Of a stretch of 6,769 nt of DNA, positions 1 through 5,909 are shown in pieces. The position numbers were made by a program, and so were the translations under genes. Under the pieces are notes generated by a model. The model had not been told where the DNA came from and made no database searches. It saw nothing but the letters and a program-made list of their open reading frames with translations. The stretch's first letter is position 1. Each line of letters opens with the position of its first letter. The stretch comes from an uncultured Eggerthella sp. (GTDB lineage: Bacteria; Actinomycetota; Coriobacteriia; Coriobacteriales; Eggerthellaceae), in the NCBI GenBank assembly GCA_900551155.1, contig URVA01000075.1, positions 1 to 6,769 of the forward strand. The letters are read 5' to 3'.

Positions 1-165
1 CCAAAGTGGAAAAGAATTCATAGCGCTTCTAGTGGAACATAGTTTCTAATCAGGTATGTGCAGTCCTGATTCGAAGACCCCCAACGATGTCGATTTATAG
101 AAAAATGATACCAAATAAGTACCATTTAACGGTTAATTACTACAAATTGTGGGAAAACTTCTAAA
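1..165. other. Left-edge sequence without a recognisable gene
   Basis: All three forward frames stop early (at about bases 21, 42 and 49). At most a C-terminal tail of an upstream forward gene could enter here, and I cannot choose between the frames; the frame ending at 47-49 gives the most protein-like tail. From about 75 to 165 the sequence is A+T-rich and has stops in every forward frame. A 7-bp inverted repeat lies at 48-54 and 65-71 (AATCAGG / CCTGATT) around a 10-base loop. It has no T run after it, so it is only a weak terminator candidate for an upstream gene. I see no tRNA, repeat family or mobile element in this stretch. Confidence 0.4.
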
Positions 166-168
166 TTG

Positions 169-184
169 TCACAATATCTTGTGC
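169..184. promoter_or_regulatory. Candidate NrdR box upstream of nrdD
   Basis: The 16 bases TCACAATATCTTGTGC match 13 of 16 positions of the NrdR operator consensus as I remember it (acaCwAtATaTwGtgt), including all but one of the core positions. The site is a near-palindrome centred between 176 and 177. NrdR is the dedicated ATP/dATP-sensing repressor of ribonucleotide reductase genes. The site lies just upstream of the candidate -10 at 194-199, where bound repressor would block RNA polymerase. NrdR sites usually come as a pair about three helical turns apart. I do not see a good second box at that spacing. A degenerate match at 186-201 shares only its right half and overlaps the -10 element. 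Confidence 0.55.
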
Positions 185-193
185 CAGATTGTG

Positions 194-199
194 TATAGT
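194..199 (+). promoter_or_regulatory. Candidate -10 element for nrdD
   Basis: TATAGT matches 5 of 6 bases of the sigma-70-type -10 consensus and lies 107 bases before the nrdD start. The matching -35 is poor: TTGTCA at 166-171 is a good hexamer, but the 22-base spacer is too long. Recognition may depend on the TG-rich sequence just upstream (190-193) or on an activator. Transcription would begin near 205, giving a leader of about 95 bases that contains the hairpins at 217-257 and 259-277. Confidence 0.4.
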
Positions 200-216
200 G
201 TCTAAGGCGGATCAAC

Positions 217-257
217 CAGTATGTTCTTTGCAGCTTCGCACTGAACATATTGTTTTT
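217..257 (+). terminator. Terminator-like hairpin in the nrdD leader
   Basis: CAGTATGTTC (217-226) pairs with GAACATATTG (243-252) to give a 10-bp stem with one G-U pair. The loop is 16 bases and a run of five T follows at 253-257. The shape is that of an intrinsic terminator, although the stem is A+T-rich. If transcription starts near 205 this lies in the nrdD leader and could act as an attenuator. Otherwise it may simply end transcription from an upstream gene. The sequence alone does not separate the two. Confidence 0.4.
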
Positions 258-258
258 G

Positions 259-277
259 CTGAAAGATAATCTTTCAG
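259..277. promoter_or_regulatory. Perfect short palindrome before the nrdD ribosome binding site
   Basis: CTGAAAGATAATCTTTCAG is a perfect inverted repeat with 9-base arms around one central base. As RNA it would form a hairpin of about 7 bp with a 5-base loop, ending 5 bases before the Shine-Dalgarno sequence at 283-291. It could be a protein-binding operator, an mRNA-stabilising hairpin, or a partner of the hairpin at 217-257. CAGTAT at 275-280 repeats 217-222 and could pair with 247-252 instead, opening the upstream hairpin. Confidence 0.4.
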
Positions 278-282
278 TATTT

Positions 283-291
283 GGGAAAGGA
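283..291 (+). promoter_or_regulatory. Ribosome binding site of nrdD
   Basis: GGGAAAGGA lies 9 bases before the ATG at 301. It fixes that ATG as the start, not the earlier in-frame initiation codon at 250. The earlier codon would add 17 residues not seen in the family and would place translation through the leader palindrome. Confidence 0.75.
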
Positions 292-300
292 CTTATTCGA

Positions 301-2523
301 ATGAAAATTATCAAGCGTGATGGCTCTGAGGTCACCTTCGATATCACCAAAATTGCCAATGCTATTAAAGCAGCAAGCGATGAGTCGCCTGAAAACGAGC
401 GCTTAACTGCTCGCCAGATTGACTATGCTGCTCATAATGTAGCGGACAAGTGCGAAGAAGCAGGCCATACCGTTTCGGTTGAAGAAGTTCAGGACTTGGT
501 AGAAAACGAAATTATGGCACTTCATAAATTTGAGGTGGCGCGTCGTTATATCATCTACCGTTATGTTCAGAACTTAAAGCGTCAATCCAATACAACTGAC
601 GACAAGATCCTTTCCCTTATTGAATGTAACAACGAAGAAGTTAAGCAGGAAAATTCCAATAAAAACCCAACGGTAAATTCCGTACAGCGCGACTACATGG
701 CAGGCGAGGTTTCTAAGGACCTTGCAATGCGTATTTTGCTTCCTGAAGATGTGGTTCGTGCGCACGAAGAGGGCATTATTCACTTCCATGATTCGGATTA
801 TTTTGCGCAACATATGCATAACTGCGATTTGGTGAACCTGGAAGACATGCTGCAGAATGGCACCGTTATTTCGGGCACTATGATTGAAAAGCCTCACAGC
901 TTCTCTACGGCATGCAACATTGCAACGCAGATTATTGCTCAGGTTGCTTCGAGCCAGTATGGTGGTCAATCTATTTCGCTCACTCATTTGGCTCCATTTG
1001 TGGATATCAGCCGCAAGAAGATTCGTCGTGAAGTAATTCATGAATTGAATATGGTTGGCGTAGAACCTTCATCTGACCAGCTTTCCAGCATTGTTGAAGA
1101 GCGTCTTCGCGATGAGGTTCGTCGCGGTGTACAAACCATTCAATATCAGGTTGTAACTTTGATGACCACGAATGGTCAGGCTCCTTTCGTTACCGTGTTT
1201 ATGTATCTAAACGAAGCACGCAACGAACAGGAAAAGCACGATCTGGCTATCATCATCGAAGAAGTTCTGCGTCAGCGCTATGAGGGTGTAAAGAATGAAG
1301 CGGGTGTTTGGATTACCCCAGCATTCCCGAAGCTTATCTATGTTTTGGAAGAAGATAACGTTTCGGAAGATTCGCAGTACTTCTACCTTACCCAGCTTGC
1401 AGCAAAGTGCACTGCAAAGCGTATGGTTCCTGACTATATTTCCGAAAAGAAGATGTTCGAACTTAAGCTTTCTAAGGGCGAAGCTCCTGGCGAGGGTGAT
1501 TGCTATACCTGCATGGGGTGCCGTTCCTTCCTGACGCCAGACCGTTCTGGCAACGGGTATGACAACGTAGCTAATGCGGGCAATTATGAACCTGGTAAGC
1601 CAAAGTATTACGGTCGTTTTAACCAGGGTGTAGTTACTATCAACTTGGTAGATGTGGCGTGCTCTTCTTATCGCAACATGGATAAGTTCTGGGAAATCTT
1701 CGAAGAGCGCTTGGAGCTTTGCAAAAAGGCATTGATGTGTCGCCACAACCGTTTGAAGGGCACCTTATCTGACGCTGCTCCTATCCTTTGGCAGTATGGC
1801 GCTCTGGCTCGTCTAAAGAAGGGTGAAACCATCGATAAGCTGCTCTACGGTGGTTATTCCACCATTAGCTTAGGCTATGCAGGCTTATATGAGTGCGTTA
1901 AGTACATGACTGGTCATAGTCACACCGATCCTCAGGCGACGCCTTTCGCTATGGCAGTTATGCAGAAGATGAATGACAAGTGTGCTGAATGGAAGGCAGA
2001 AACCGATATTGACTTCTCGCTTTATGGCACGCCTCTGGAATCGACAACCTACAAATTCGCAAAAGCATTGCAGCGTCGCTTCGGCATTATTCCTGACGTA
2101 ACTGACAAGAACTACATCACGAACAGCTATCACGTACATGTATCCGAAGAAATTGATGCATTTACAAAACTGCAGTTCGAAAGCCAGTTCCAGCAGCTTT
2201 CTCCTGGTGGCGCAATTTCGTACGTTGAAGTGCCAGACATGCAGGACAACTTGAAGGCAGTTATTCGTGTTATGCAGTTCATCTATGATCACATTATGTA
2301 TGCGGAGCTCAATACTAAGAGTGACTACTGCCAGGTATGCGGCTACGATGGTGAAATTCAAATTGTTGAAGATGACGGCAAATTAGTATGGGAATGCCCA
2401 AATTGCGGTAATCGCGATCAGGAAAAGCTCAACGTAGCACGTCGTACCTGTGGTTACATTGGAACGCAGTTCTGGAATCAGGGACGCACTGAAGAAATTC
2501 GCGATCGTGTGCTGCATCTCTAA
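301..2523 (+). CDS. nrdD: Anaerobic (class III) ribonucleoside-triphosphate reductase, NrdD
   Basis: The 740-residue oxygen-sensitive glycyl-radical enzyme reduces ribonucleoside triphosphates to deoxyribonucleotides for DNA synthesis in the cytoplasm. The N-terminus (about residues 1-90, MKIIKRDGSEVTFD...) is an ATP-cone, the dATP/ATP allosteric switch. The barrel domain follows. Cys175 in HNCDLVNL aligns with the E. coli Cys175 site, and Cys407 in MGCRSFL is the expected thiyl-radical residue. Asn448 (GVVTINL) and Glu531 (GYAGLYE) also resemble the formate-using E. coli and T4 enzymes. The C-terminal zinc site is Cys677, Cys680, Cys699 and Cys702. RRTCGYIG carries the radical glycine, Gly718. 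The length is close to E. coli NrdD (712). Cys401 and Cys404 precede Cys407 in a CxxCxxC cluster that the E. coli protein lacks. The ATG with Shine-Dalgarno at 283-291 sets the start. Activation needs NrdG, encoded downstream. Confidence 0.97.
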   Translation: MKIIKRDGSEVTFDITKIANAIKAASDESPENERLTARQIDYAAHNVADKCEEAGHTVSVEEVQDLVENEIMALHKFEVARRYIIYRYVQNLKRQSNTTDDKILSLIECNNEEVKQENSNKNPTVNSVQRDYMAGEVSKDLAMRILLPEDVVRAHEEGIIHFHDSDYFAQHMHNCDLVNLEDMLQNGTVISGTMIEKPHSFSTACNIATQIIAQVASSQYGGQSISLTHLAPFVDISRKKIRREVIHELNMVGVEPSSDQLSSIVEERLRDEVRRGVQTIQYQVVTLMTTNGQAPFVTVFMYLNEARNEQEKHDLAIIIEEVLRQRYEGVKNEAGVWITPAFPKLIYVLEEDNVSEDSQYFYLTQLAAKCTAKRMVPDYISEKKMFELKLSKGEAPGEGDCYTCMGCRSFLTPDRSGNGYDNVANAGNYEPGKPKYYGRFNQGVVTINLVDVACSSYRNMDKFWEIFEERLELCKKALMCRHNRLKGTLSDAAPILWQYGALARLKKGETIDKLLYGGYSTISLGYAGLYECVKYMTGHSHTDPQATPFAMAVMQKMNDKCAEWKAETDIDFSLYGTPLESTTYKFAKALQRRFGIIPDVTDKNYITNSYHVHVSEEIDAFTKLQFESQFQQLSPGGAISYVEVPDMQDNLKAVIRVMQFIYDHIMYAELNTKSDYCQVCGYDGEIQIVEDDGKLVWECPNCGNRDQEKLNVARRTCGYIGTQFWNQGRTEEIRDRVLHL

Positions 2524-2671
2524 GCCAAAGGGAAAGCAAGGATAAGCGCCTGTTGAGCAGAGTCGCAGCGCCTGCCTTGTAGCACTTACTTGAGGCACAG
2601 TTGGTAGCGCTAGTTGTAGTACTTAAAGCTGTATCGCTTCAATGAAGCAAGTTTTAAATAAAGGTTAATGC
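2524..2671. other. Spacer between nrdD and the terminator, with short direct repeats
   Basis: No open frame of interest is present. AGCGCCTG occurs twice (2545-2552 and 2567-2574, 22 bases apart). TTGTAGCACTTA (2577-2588) is nearly repeated as TTGTAGTACTTA (2614-2625, one difference, 37 apart). TAGCGCTA at 2605-2612 is palindromic, and GCTTC/GAAGC at 2636-2648 forms a 5-bp hairpin with a 3-base loop. The two repeats have different periods, so this is not a simple tandem array. A structured 3' untranslated region or decayed sequence are both possible. Confidence 0.35.
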
Positions 2672-2714
2672 GAGGTTTGATAGGAAATTGTTTCTTATCA
2701 AACCTCCATTTTTC
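2672..2714 (+). terminator. Strong intrinsic terminator between nrdD and nrdG
   Basis: The arms 2672-2687 and 2691-2706 form a 16-bp stem (15 Watson-Crick pairs and one G-U) closed by the 3-base loop TTG. The downstream bases 2709-2713 are TTTTT. This is one of the two clearest terminators in the window. It should end most transcripts leaving nrdD, so nrdG probably depends on read-through or on its own promoter. Confidence 0.88.
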
Positions 2715-2716
2715 TC

Positions 2717-2722
2717 TATAGT
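2717..2722 (+). promoter_or_regulatory. Candidate -10 element for nrdG
   Basis: TATAGT lies directly after the terminator T run and 42 bases before the nrdG start. It is identical to the candidate -10 of nrdD at 194-199. No convincing -35 is seen at 16-18 bases upstream, where the terminator arm lies. The main support is the need for a promoter after a strong terminator. Confidence 0.3.
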
Positions 2723-2763
2723 AGTGCTTTGGTGTTGCGCACATAACGTAATGAGGGGAACTA

Positions 2764-3333
2764 ATGAATTACGCCGAAATCAAATACTGCGATATCGCTA
2801 ACGGAGAAGGCGTACGTACAACTTTGTTTGTTTCAGGGTGTCGTCATCGCTGTAAGAACTGCTTTCAGCCAGAAACGTGGAGTTTTTCCTATGGTGAAGA
2901 ATTTAGCGATGAAGTGGCGAAAAAGATCATTGCCAGCTTAGATGGTCCTTTTGTTGACGGTCTTACGCTTTTGGGTGGTGAGCCAATGGAGCCTGAAAAT
3001 CAGCGTGCACTACTTCCTTTCTTACGTGAAGTGAAACAGGCGCATCCAGGAAAAACCGTCTGGTGCTACACGGGTGATGTTTTCGAGGATCTCATGGACT
3101 CGGATTCAGACAGGCACACGGAAGCAACCGAAGAATTAATTTATCTTATCGATATTTTGGTAGATGGTCCCTATATTGAAGCTGAGCACGATATTACCCT
3201 TCGTTTCCGCGGATCTCGCAACCAGCGTATTATCGATGTTCCCGCAACGCTTGCATCAGGATCCATTTGTTTATGGAGCGATGATTCCAACTACGCTACT
3301 CATACTTGGGTGGAAAGCGGAGTAAGCATTTAG
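2764..3333 (+). CDS. nrdG: Anaerobic ribonucleotide reductase activating protein, NrdG (radical SAM)
   Basis: The 189-residue cytoplasmic radical-SAM enzyme uses a [4Fe-4S] cluster and S-adenosylmethionine to make the glycyl radical on NrdD (Gly718 here). The cluster motif CxxxCxxC is Cys26, Cys30 and Cys33 (SGCRHRCKNCF). LLGGEPM at about 69-75 is the family's SAM-contacting GGEP motif. The N-terminal IANGEGVRTTLFVSGC stretch and the C-terminal RFRGSRNQRIIDV stretch are typical of NrdG. The length is slightly above the usual 150-180 because of an acidic insert near residues 113-122 (SDSDRHTEATEE) and a tail after the conserved core. The Shine-Dalgarno sequence GAGGGGA at 2753-2759 supports the ATG. 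The gene follows nrdD on the same strand but after 240 bases and a terminator, an unusually loose arrangement for this pair. Confidence 0.95.
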   Translation: MNYAEIKYCDIANGEGVRTTLFVSGCRHRCKNCFQPETWSFSYGEEFSDEVAKKIIASLDGPFVDGLTLLGGEPMEPENQRALLPFLREVKQAHPGKTVWCYTGDVFEDLMDSDSDRHTEATEELIYLIDILVDGPYIEAEHDITLRFRGSRNQRIIDVPATLASGSICLWSDDSNYATHTWVESGVSI

Positions 3334-3339
3334 GAGAGC

Positions 3340-3420
3340 GCAGTATTTTAACACTGCATACTCAGAATCAATTGAATCAAGAAAGCTGATTGTAGGCACA
3401 GCATAATTACTTGCTGTGCC
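3340..3420 (+). terminator. Hairpin region after nrdG; probable terminator or ecfT leader structure
   Basis: Two inverted repeats lie in the gap. GCAGT/ACTGC (3340-3344 and 3353-3357) has an 8-base loop. GGCACAGCA (3395-3403) and TGCTGTGCC (3412-3420) form a perfect 9-bp stem around 8 bases. GAATCAA is repeated at 3365-3371 and 3374-3380. No long T run follows the second stem, so it is a weak intrinsic terminator. It ends only 11 bases before the ecfT ATG and could influence ecfT translation. Confidence 0.4.
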
Positions 3421-3431
3421 ATACTTATAGA

Positions 3432-4265
3432 ATGCATTCAGTATTCAACTTATACATACCAGGAACCACCTTTGTGCATAAGATGGATGCGCGCATAAAG
3501 CTTGTGTTCTTGTTTTTATTTTCTTTGACGGTCTTTTTGGTAAAAACCTGGTTGGGGGTTGGAATAATTGCAGGTGCAATTTTCGTCTTACTTCTAGTTG
3601 CGAGTCTGCCAATAGTGCGTCTAGTTAAACTCTCGATACCCCTACTTGTTTTGCTCGCGTTTATTTGGTTATGCAACGCGTTTACCTTCAATGTTATGGG
3701 CACCCCCTGTGCAAGTGGAAATGCGGCTGGTTTCATGGCAGGATGGTATCCAATTGCACTGTGGGGGAATTTCGGCTTTAATCCCCAGGGATGCATGATT
3801 GCGCTTATATATGCGGTGCGTATTCTTGTGGTGTTTTTTGCTTCCTATATGGTTTCTTTTACCACTACTGCCGAAGCACTCAGTGAAGCATTCTCTTCGA
3901 TGCTTTCTCCTTTGCAGAAATTAAAAGTTCCTGTTGACGATATTGCAACTGTTCTTTCCTTGGCTATCCGCTTTATCCCTTTGATGGCGGTGGAATCCGA
4001 GCGAATCCGAAATGCTCAAATATCTCGTGGAGCAACTTTTGATACGGGTACAGTATGGAATCGTATCTTTTCGTGGCGGGTAGTGCTTATTCCTCTTGTG
4101 GTGGCAATGTTTAGGCGTGCAGCAATGATGGGTCAGGCAATGGAAGCTCGCTGTTATGGTGCCGGAATTCGTACTCATCTACATGAACGGGTAATATCTC
4201 GTCTGGAAGCAAGTGTGGCTGTGGTGCTTGTAGTGGTATGTGTCGTTTTAATCGCCAATCTGTGA
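3432..4265 (+). CDS. ecfT: Energy-coupling factor transporter transmembrane protein, EcfT/CbiQ family
   Basis: The 277-residue integral membrane protein is the scaffold subunit that links two cytoplasmic ATPases (EcfA, EcfA') to a substrate-binding S component in vitamin or metal-ion uptake. The family start is visible (YIPGTTFVHKMDARIKL, residues 8-24). Hydrophobic helices follow at about 24-58, 66-84 and 120-140. The cytoplasmic coupling helices carry the two Ala-Arg-type motifs: ISRGA (197-201) and AMEARCYG (236-243). The second is normally AMEARGYG, so a Cys replaces a Gly. A last helix closes the protein. I chose ATG 3432; the in-frame TTG at 3411 lies inside a hairpin and adds residues before the conserved start. 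No clear Shine-Dalgarno is seen before either start. No EcfA or S component is in the window, so the substrate is unknown and the subunit may serve several S components. Confidence 0.9.
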   Translation: MHSVFNLYIPGTTFVHKMDARIKLVFLFLFSLTVFLVKTWLGVGIIAGAIFVLLLVASLPIVRLVKLSIPLLVLLAFIWLCNAFTFNVMGTPCASGNAAGFMAGWYPIALWGNFGFNPQGCMIALIYAVRILVVFFASYMVSFTTTAEALSEAFSSMLSPLQKLKVPVDDIATVLSLAIRFIPLMAVESERIRNAQISRGATFDTGTVWNRIFSWRVVLIPLVVAMFRRAAMMGQAMEARCYGAGIRTHLHERVISRLEASVAVVLVVVCVVLIANL

Positions 4266-4299
4266 ATTAATACAAGACAGACGAATAGTAGTTTGCCGC

Positions 4300-4327
4300 T
4301 ACTCGGCGATTATCACGCTGCTGAGTA
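4300..4327 (+). terminator. Possible weak terminator after ecfT
   Basis: TACTCGGCG (4300-4308) can pair with TGCTGAGTA (4319-4327) as a 9-bp stem with two G-U pairs and a 10-base loop, 35 bases after the ecfT stop. The sequence after it is A+T-rich but has no T run. It is a weak candidate for a transcript end ahead of the eno promoter. Confidence 0.3.
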
Positions 4328-4364
4328 AATACTACATAAGTTTACAGGTTGATTCAGGGCAGCG

Positions 4365-4373
4365 TGGTATCAT
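4365..4373 (+). promoter_or_regulatory. Extended -10 promoter of eno
   Basis: TGGTATCAT combines the extended TGn element with TATCAT, a 5-of-6 match to the -10 consensus. TTTACA at 4341-4346 is the best -35-like hexamer, but the 21-base spacer is long; extended -10 promoters often need no good -35. Transcription would start near 4380, leaving a leader of about 33 bases with the Shine-Dalgarno in it. Confidence 0.5.
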
Positions 4374-4398
4374 TGTTACGTTTGGTAAAACACTTTCC

Positions 4399-4405
4399 AA
4401 GGAGG
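4399..4405 (+). promoter_or_regulatory. Strong ribosome binding site of eno
   Basis: AAGGAGG is a full-strength Shine-Dalgarno sequence 7 bases before the ATG at 4413. It is consistent with the high expression expected of a glycolytic gene and settles the start. Confidence 0.85.
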
Positions 4406-4412
4406 AAACTCA

Positions 4413-5705
4413 ATGGCTACCATCATCGATGTGTTTGGTCGCGAAATTCTGGACTCCCGTGGCAATCCTACTGTTGAGGTCGAGGTCATTCTCGAAGATG
4501 GCTCTATGGGTCGTGCTGCGGTTCCATCTGGTGCATCTACGGGTGCTTTTGAAGCAGTTGAGCTGCGTGATGGCGATTCCGAGCGCTATCTGGGTAAGGG
4601 CACGCTAAAGGCTGTTGCTCACGTAAACGAAGAAATTGCTGATGCTCTTATTGGCATGGAAGCAGAAGATCAGCGTGAAGTTGACGCAGAAATGATTGCG
4701 CTTGACGGCACGGAAAACAAAGGCAACTTTGGTGCTAATGCAATTCTTGGTGCTTCTTTGGCAGTAGCTAAGGCAGCAGCGGAATCTGCAGAACTTCCTC
4801 TTTACAAATATGTTGGTGGCGTAAATGCAAACATGCTGCCTACTCCTATGATGAACATCCTTAATGGTGGCGAACATGCCGACAATAATGTGGACTTCCA
4901 GGAGTTCATGATTATGCCAGTAGGCGCTCAGTCTTTCGCCGAGGCACTTCGCTGGTGCGCAGAGATCTATCACACTCTGAAGAAGGTTCTTCACGAGGCT
5001 GGTCTTGGCGGCGGCGTAGGTGATGAAGGTGGTTTCGCTCCTAATTTCACCACCAATGAGGAACCTTTGAAGTACATCGTTGAAGCTTGCGAAAAGGCAG
5101 GATACAAGCCAGGCGAAGATATTATGTTCGCAATGGATCCAGCATCAACCGAGTTCTATGATGCTGAACGTGGCGTATATGTTCTTGCGGGTGAAGACCG
5201 CGAGCTTACCAGCGAAGAAATGGTTGAATACTGGGCAGCGCTCGTTGAAAAGTATCCAATTATCTCCATTGAAGATGGTATGGCTGAAGAAGACTGGGAT
5301 GGTTGGAAAGCTCTGACCGACCGCATAGGCGATAAGGTTCAGTTGGTTGGCGACGACCTGTTTGTAACCAATCCTAAGCGCCTTGCTAAGGGCATTGAGC
5401 TTGGTTGCGCAAATGCTATCTTGGTCAAAGTAAACCAGATTGGCTCTTTGACCGAAGCTTTGGAAGCTGTTCAGATGGCAAAGCAGGCAGGTTATGCATG
5501 CATCATGTCTCACCGCTCTGGTGAAACCGAGGATGTAACTATCGCTGATCTGGCAGTAGCAACCAACGCTGGTCAGATTAAGACTGGTGCTCCTTGCCGT
5601 TCTGACCGTGTTGCTAAATACAACCAGTTGCTTCGTATCGAAGAAGAGCTGGGCGATGCTGGTCAGTATGCTGGCATGAAGGCTTTCTATAACATCAATC
5701 GCTAG
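4413..5705 (+). CDS. eno: Enolase (phosphopyruvate hydratase)
   Basis: The 430-residue cytoplasmic enzyme interconverts 2-phosphoglycerate and phosphoenolpyruvate in glycolysis. The length is typical of bacterial enolases. The N-terminal domain begins IIDVFGREILDSRGNPTVEVEV and carries the mobile-loop PSGASTG. The barrel keeps the catalytic set: Glu205 (GDEGGFAPN, general acid), Lys339 (LVKVNQIGSLTE, general base), His367-Arg368-Ser369 (MSHRSGE) and Lys390 (IKTGAPCRSDR). The metal ligands are Asp242 (AMDPAS), Glu287 (SIEDG) and Asp314 (LVGDD). Nothing essential is missing. The gene has its own promoter, a strong ribosome binding site and its own terminator at 5793-5828, so it looks monocistronic. 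Such enzymes are sometimes also found on cell surfaces or in the RNA degradosome, but nothing here shows either. Confidence 0.99.
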   Translation: MATIIDVFGREILDSRGNPTVEVEVILEDGSMGRAAVPSGASTGAFEAVELRDGDSERYLGKGTLKAVAHVNEEIADALIGMEAEDQREVDAEMIALDGTENKGNFGANAILGASLAVAKAAAESAELPLYKYVGGVNANMLPTPMMNILNGGEHADNNVDFQEFMIMPVGAQSFAEALRWCAEIYHTLKKVLHEAGLGGGVGDEGGFAPNFTTNEEPLKYIVEACEKAGYKPGEDIMFAMDPASTEFYDAERGVYVLAGEDRELTSEEMVEYWAALVEKYPIISIEDGMAEEDWDGWKALTDRIGDKVQLVGDDLFVTNPKRLAKGIELGCANAILVKVNQIGSLTEALEAVQMAKQAGYACIMSHRSGETEDVTIADLAVATNAGQIKTGAPCRSDRVAKYNQLLRIEEELGDAGQYAGMKAFYNINR

Positions 5706-5718
5706 AGCCGCAATTACG

Positions 5719-5759
5719 CTGCAGCTGAATTTGTGAATCACAAGTTTTCTTATCTGCAG
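5719..5759 (+). other. Nested inverted repeats in the eno 3' region
   Basis: CTGCAG at 5719-5724 and again at 5754-5759 can pair around an inner hairpin, TTGTG/CACAA (5731-5735 and 5739-5743), which is followed by GTTTTCTT. This is a small secondary structure upstream of the main terminator. It could be a weak first terminator or chance pairing. Confidence 0.3.
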
Positions 5760-5792
5760 TTGTTGGTCGAGCGACATTGCAACGAATTACGA

Positions 5793-5828
5793 AAAGGGTG
5801 CGGAATAGATCCCCGCACCCTTTCTTTT
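5793..5828 (+). terminator. Intrinsic terminator of eno
   Basis: AAAGGGTGCGG (5793-5803) and CCGCACCCTTT (5813-5823) form a perfect 11-bp, G+C-rich stem around 9 bases. TTTCTTTT follows at 5821-5828. It lies about 90 bases after the enolase stop and is a textbook rho-independent terminator. The A run on the left arm means it may also work on the opposite strand. Confidence 0.93.
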
Positions 5829-5859
5829 GCCCTGTCGGAGAATACAACTTGCAAATAAG

Positions 5860-5902
5860 CCTCCTATCAGGCATTATGTTTAAAACGCAGCCTGATAGGA
5901 GG
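5860..5902 (+). promoter_or_regulatory. Perfect 13-bp inverted repeat that buries the ribosome binding site
   Basis: CCTCCTATCAGGC (5860-5872) and GCCTGATAGGAGG (5890-5902) are exact reverse complements around a 17-base A+T-rich loop. The right arm contains the Shine-Dalgarno AGGAGG (5897-5902) of the gene starting at 5910, and the left arm is its exact antisense. If both arms are on the mRNA, ribosome access is blocked until the stem opens. If transcription starts between the arms, the repeat would instead be a two-armed operator. No convincing promoter was found between the eno terminator and the repeat. There is no T run after the stem, so a terminator is unlikely. Confidence 0.65.
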
Positions 5903-5909
5903 TATTCCT

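Noticed and set aside
48..90. tRNA-like T arm (TTCGAA) near the left edge
   Set aside because: The five bases on either side of the loop do not pair and no acceptor stem or anticodon arm can be drawn.
186..201. Second NrdR box partnering the one at 169-184
   Set aside because: Only the right half (TATAGTGT) matches well, the centres are 17 bp apart rather than about 31, and the match is explained by the -10 element.
250..300. Earlier in-frame start for nrdD adding 17 residues
   Set aside because: The added residues are not seen in NrdD proteins, and a good Shine-Dalgarno sits before the ATG at 301, where the ATP-cone begins normally.
126..359. Leftward open frame of 77 codons across the nrdD start
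   Set aside because: It overlaps the real gene and its leader, has no recognisable protein features and no fitting ribosome binding site.
3334..3431. Vitamin riboswitch ahead of ecfT
   Set aside because: Such elements often control ECF genes, but the gap is under 100 bases and shows only simple hairpins, with no conserved riboswitch core that I can recognise.
5145..5777. Leftward 210-codon open frame opposite enolase
   Set aside because: It is antisense to a fully conserved enolase, with composition expected from the reverse of that coding sequence.
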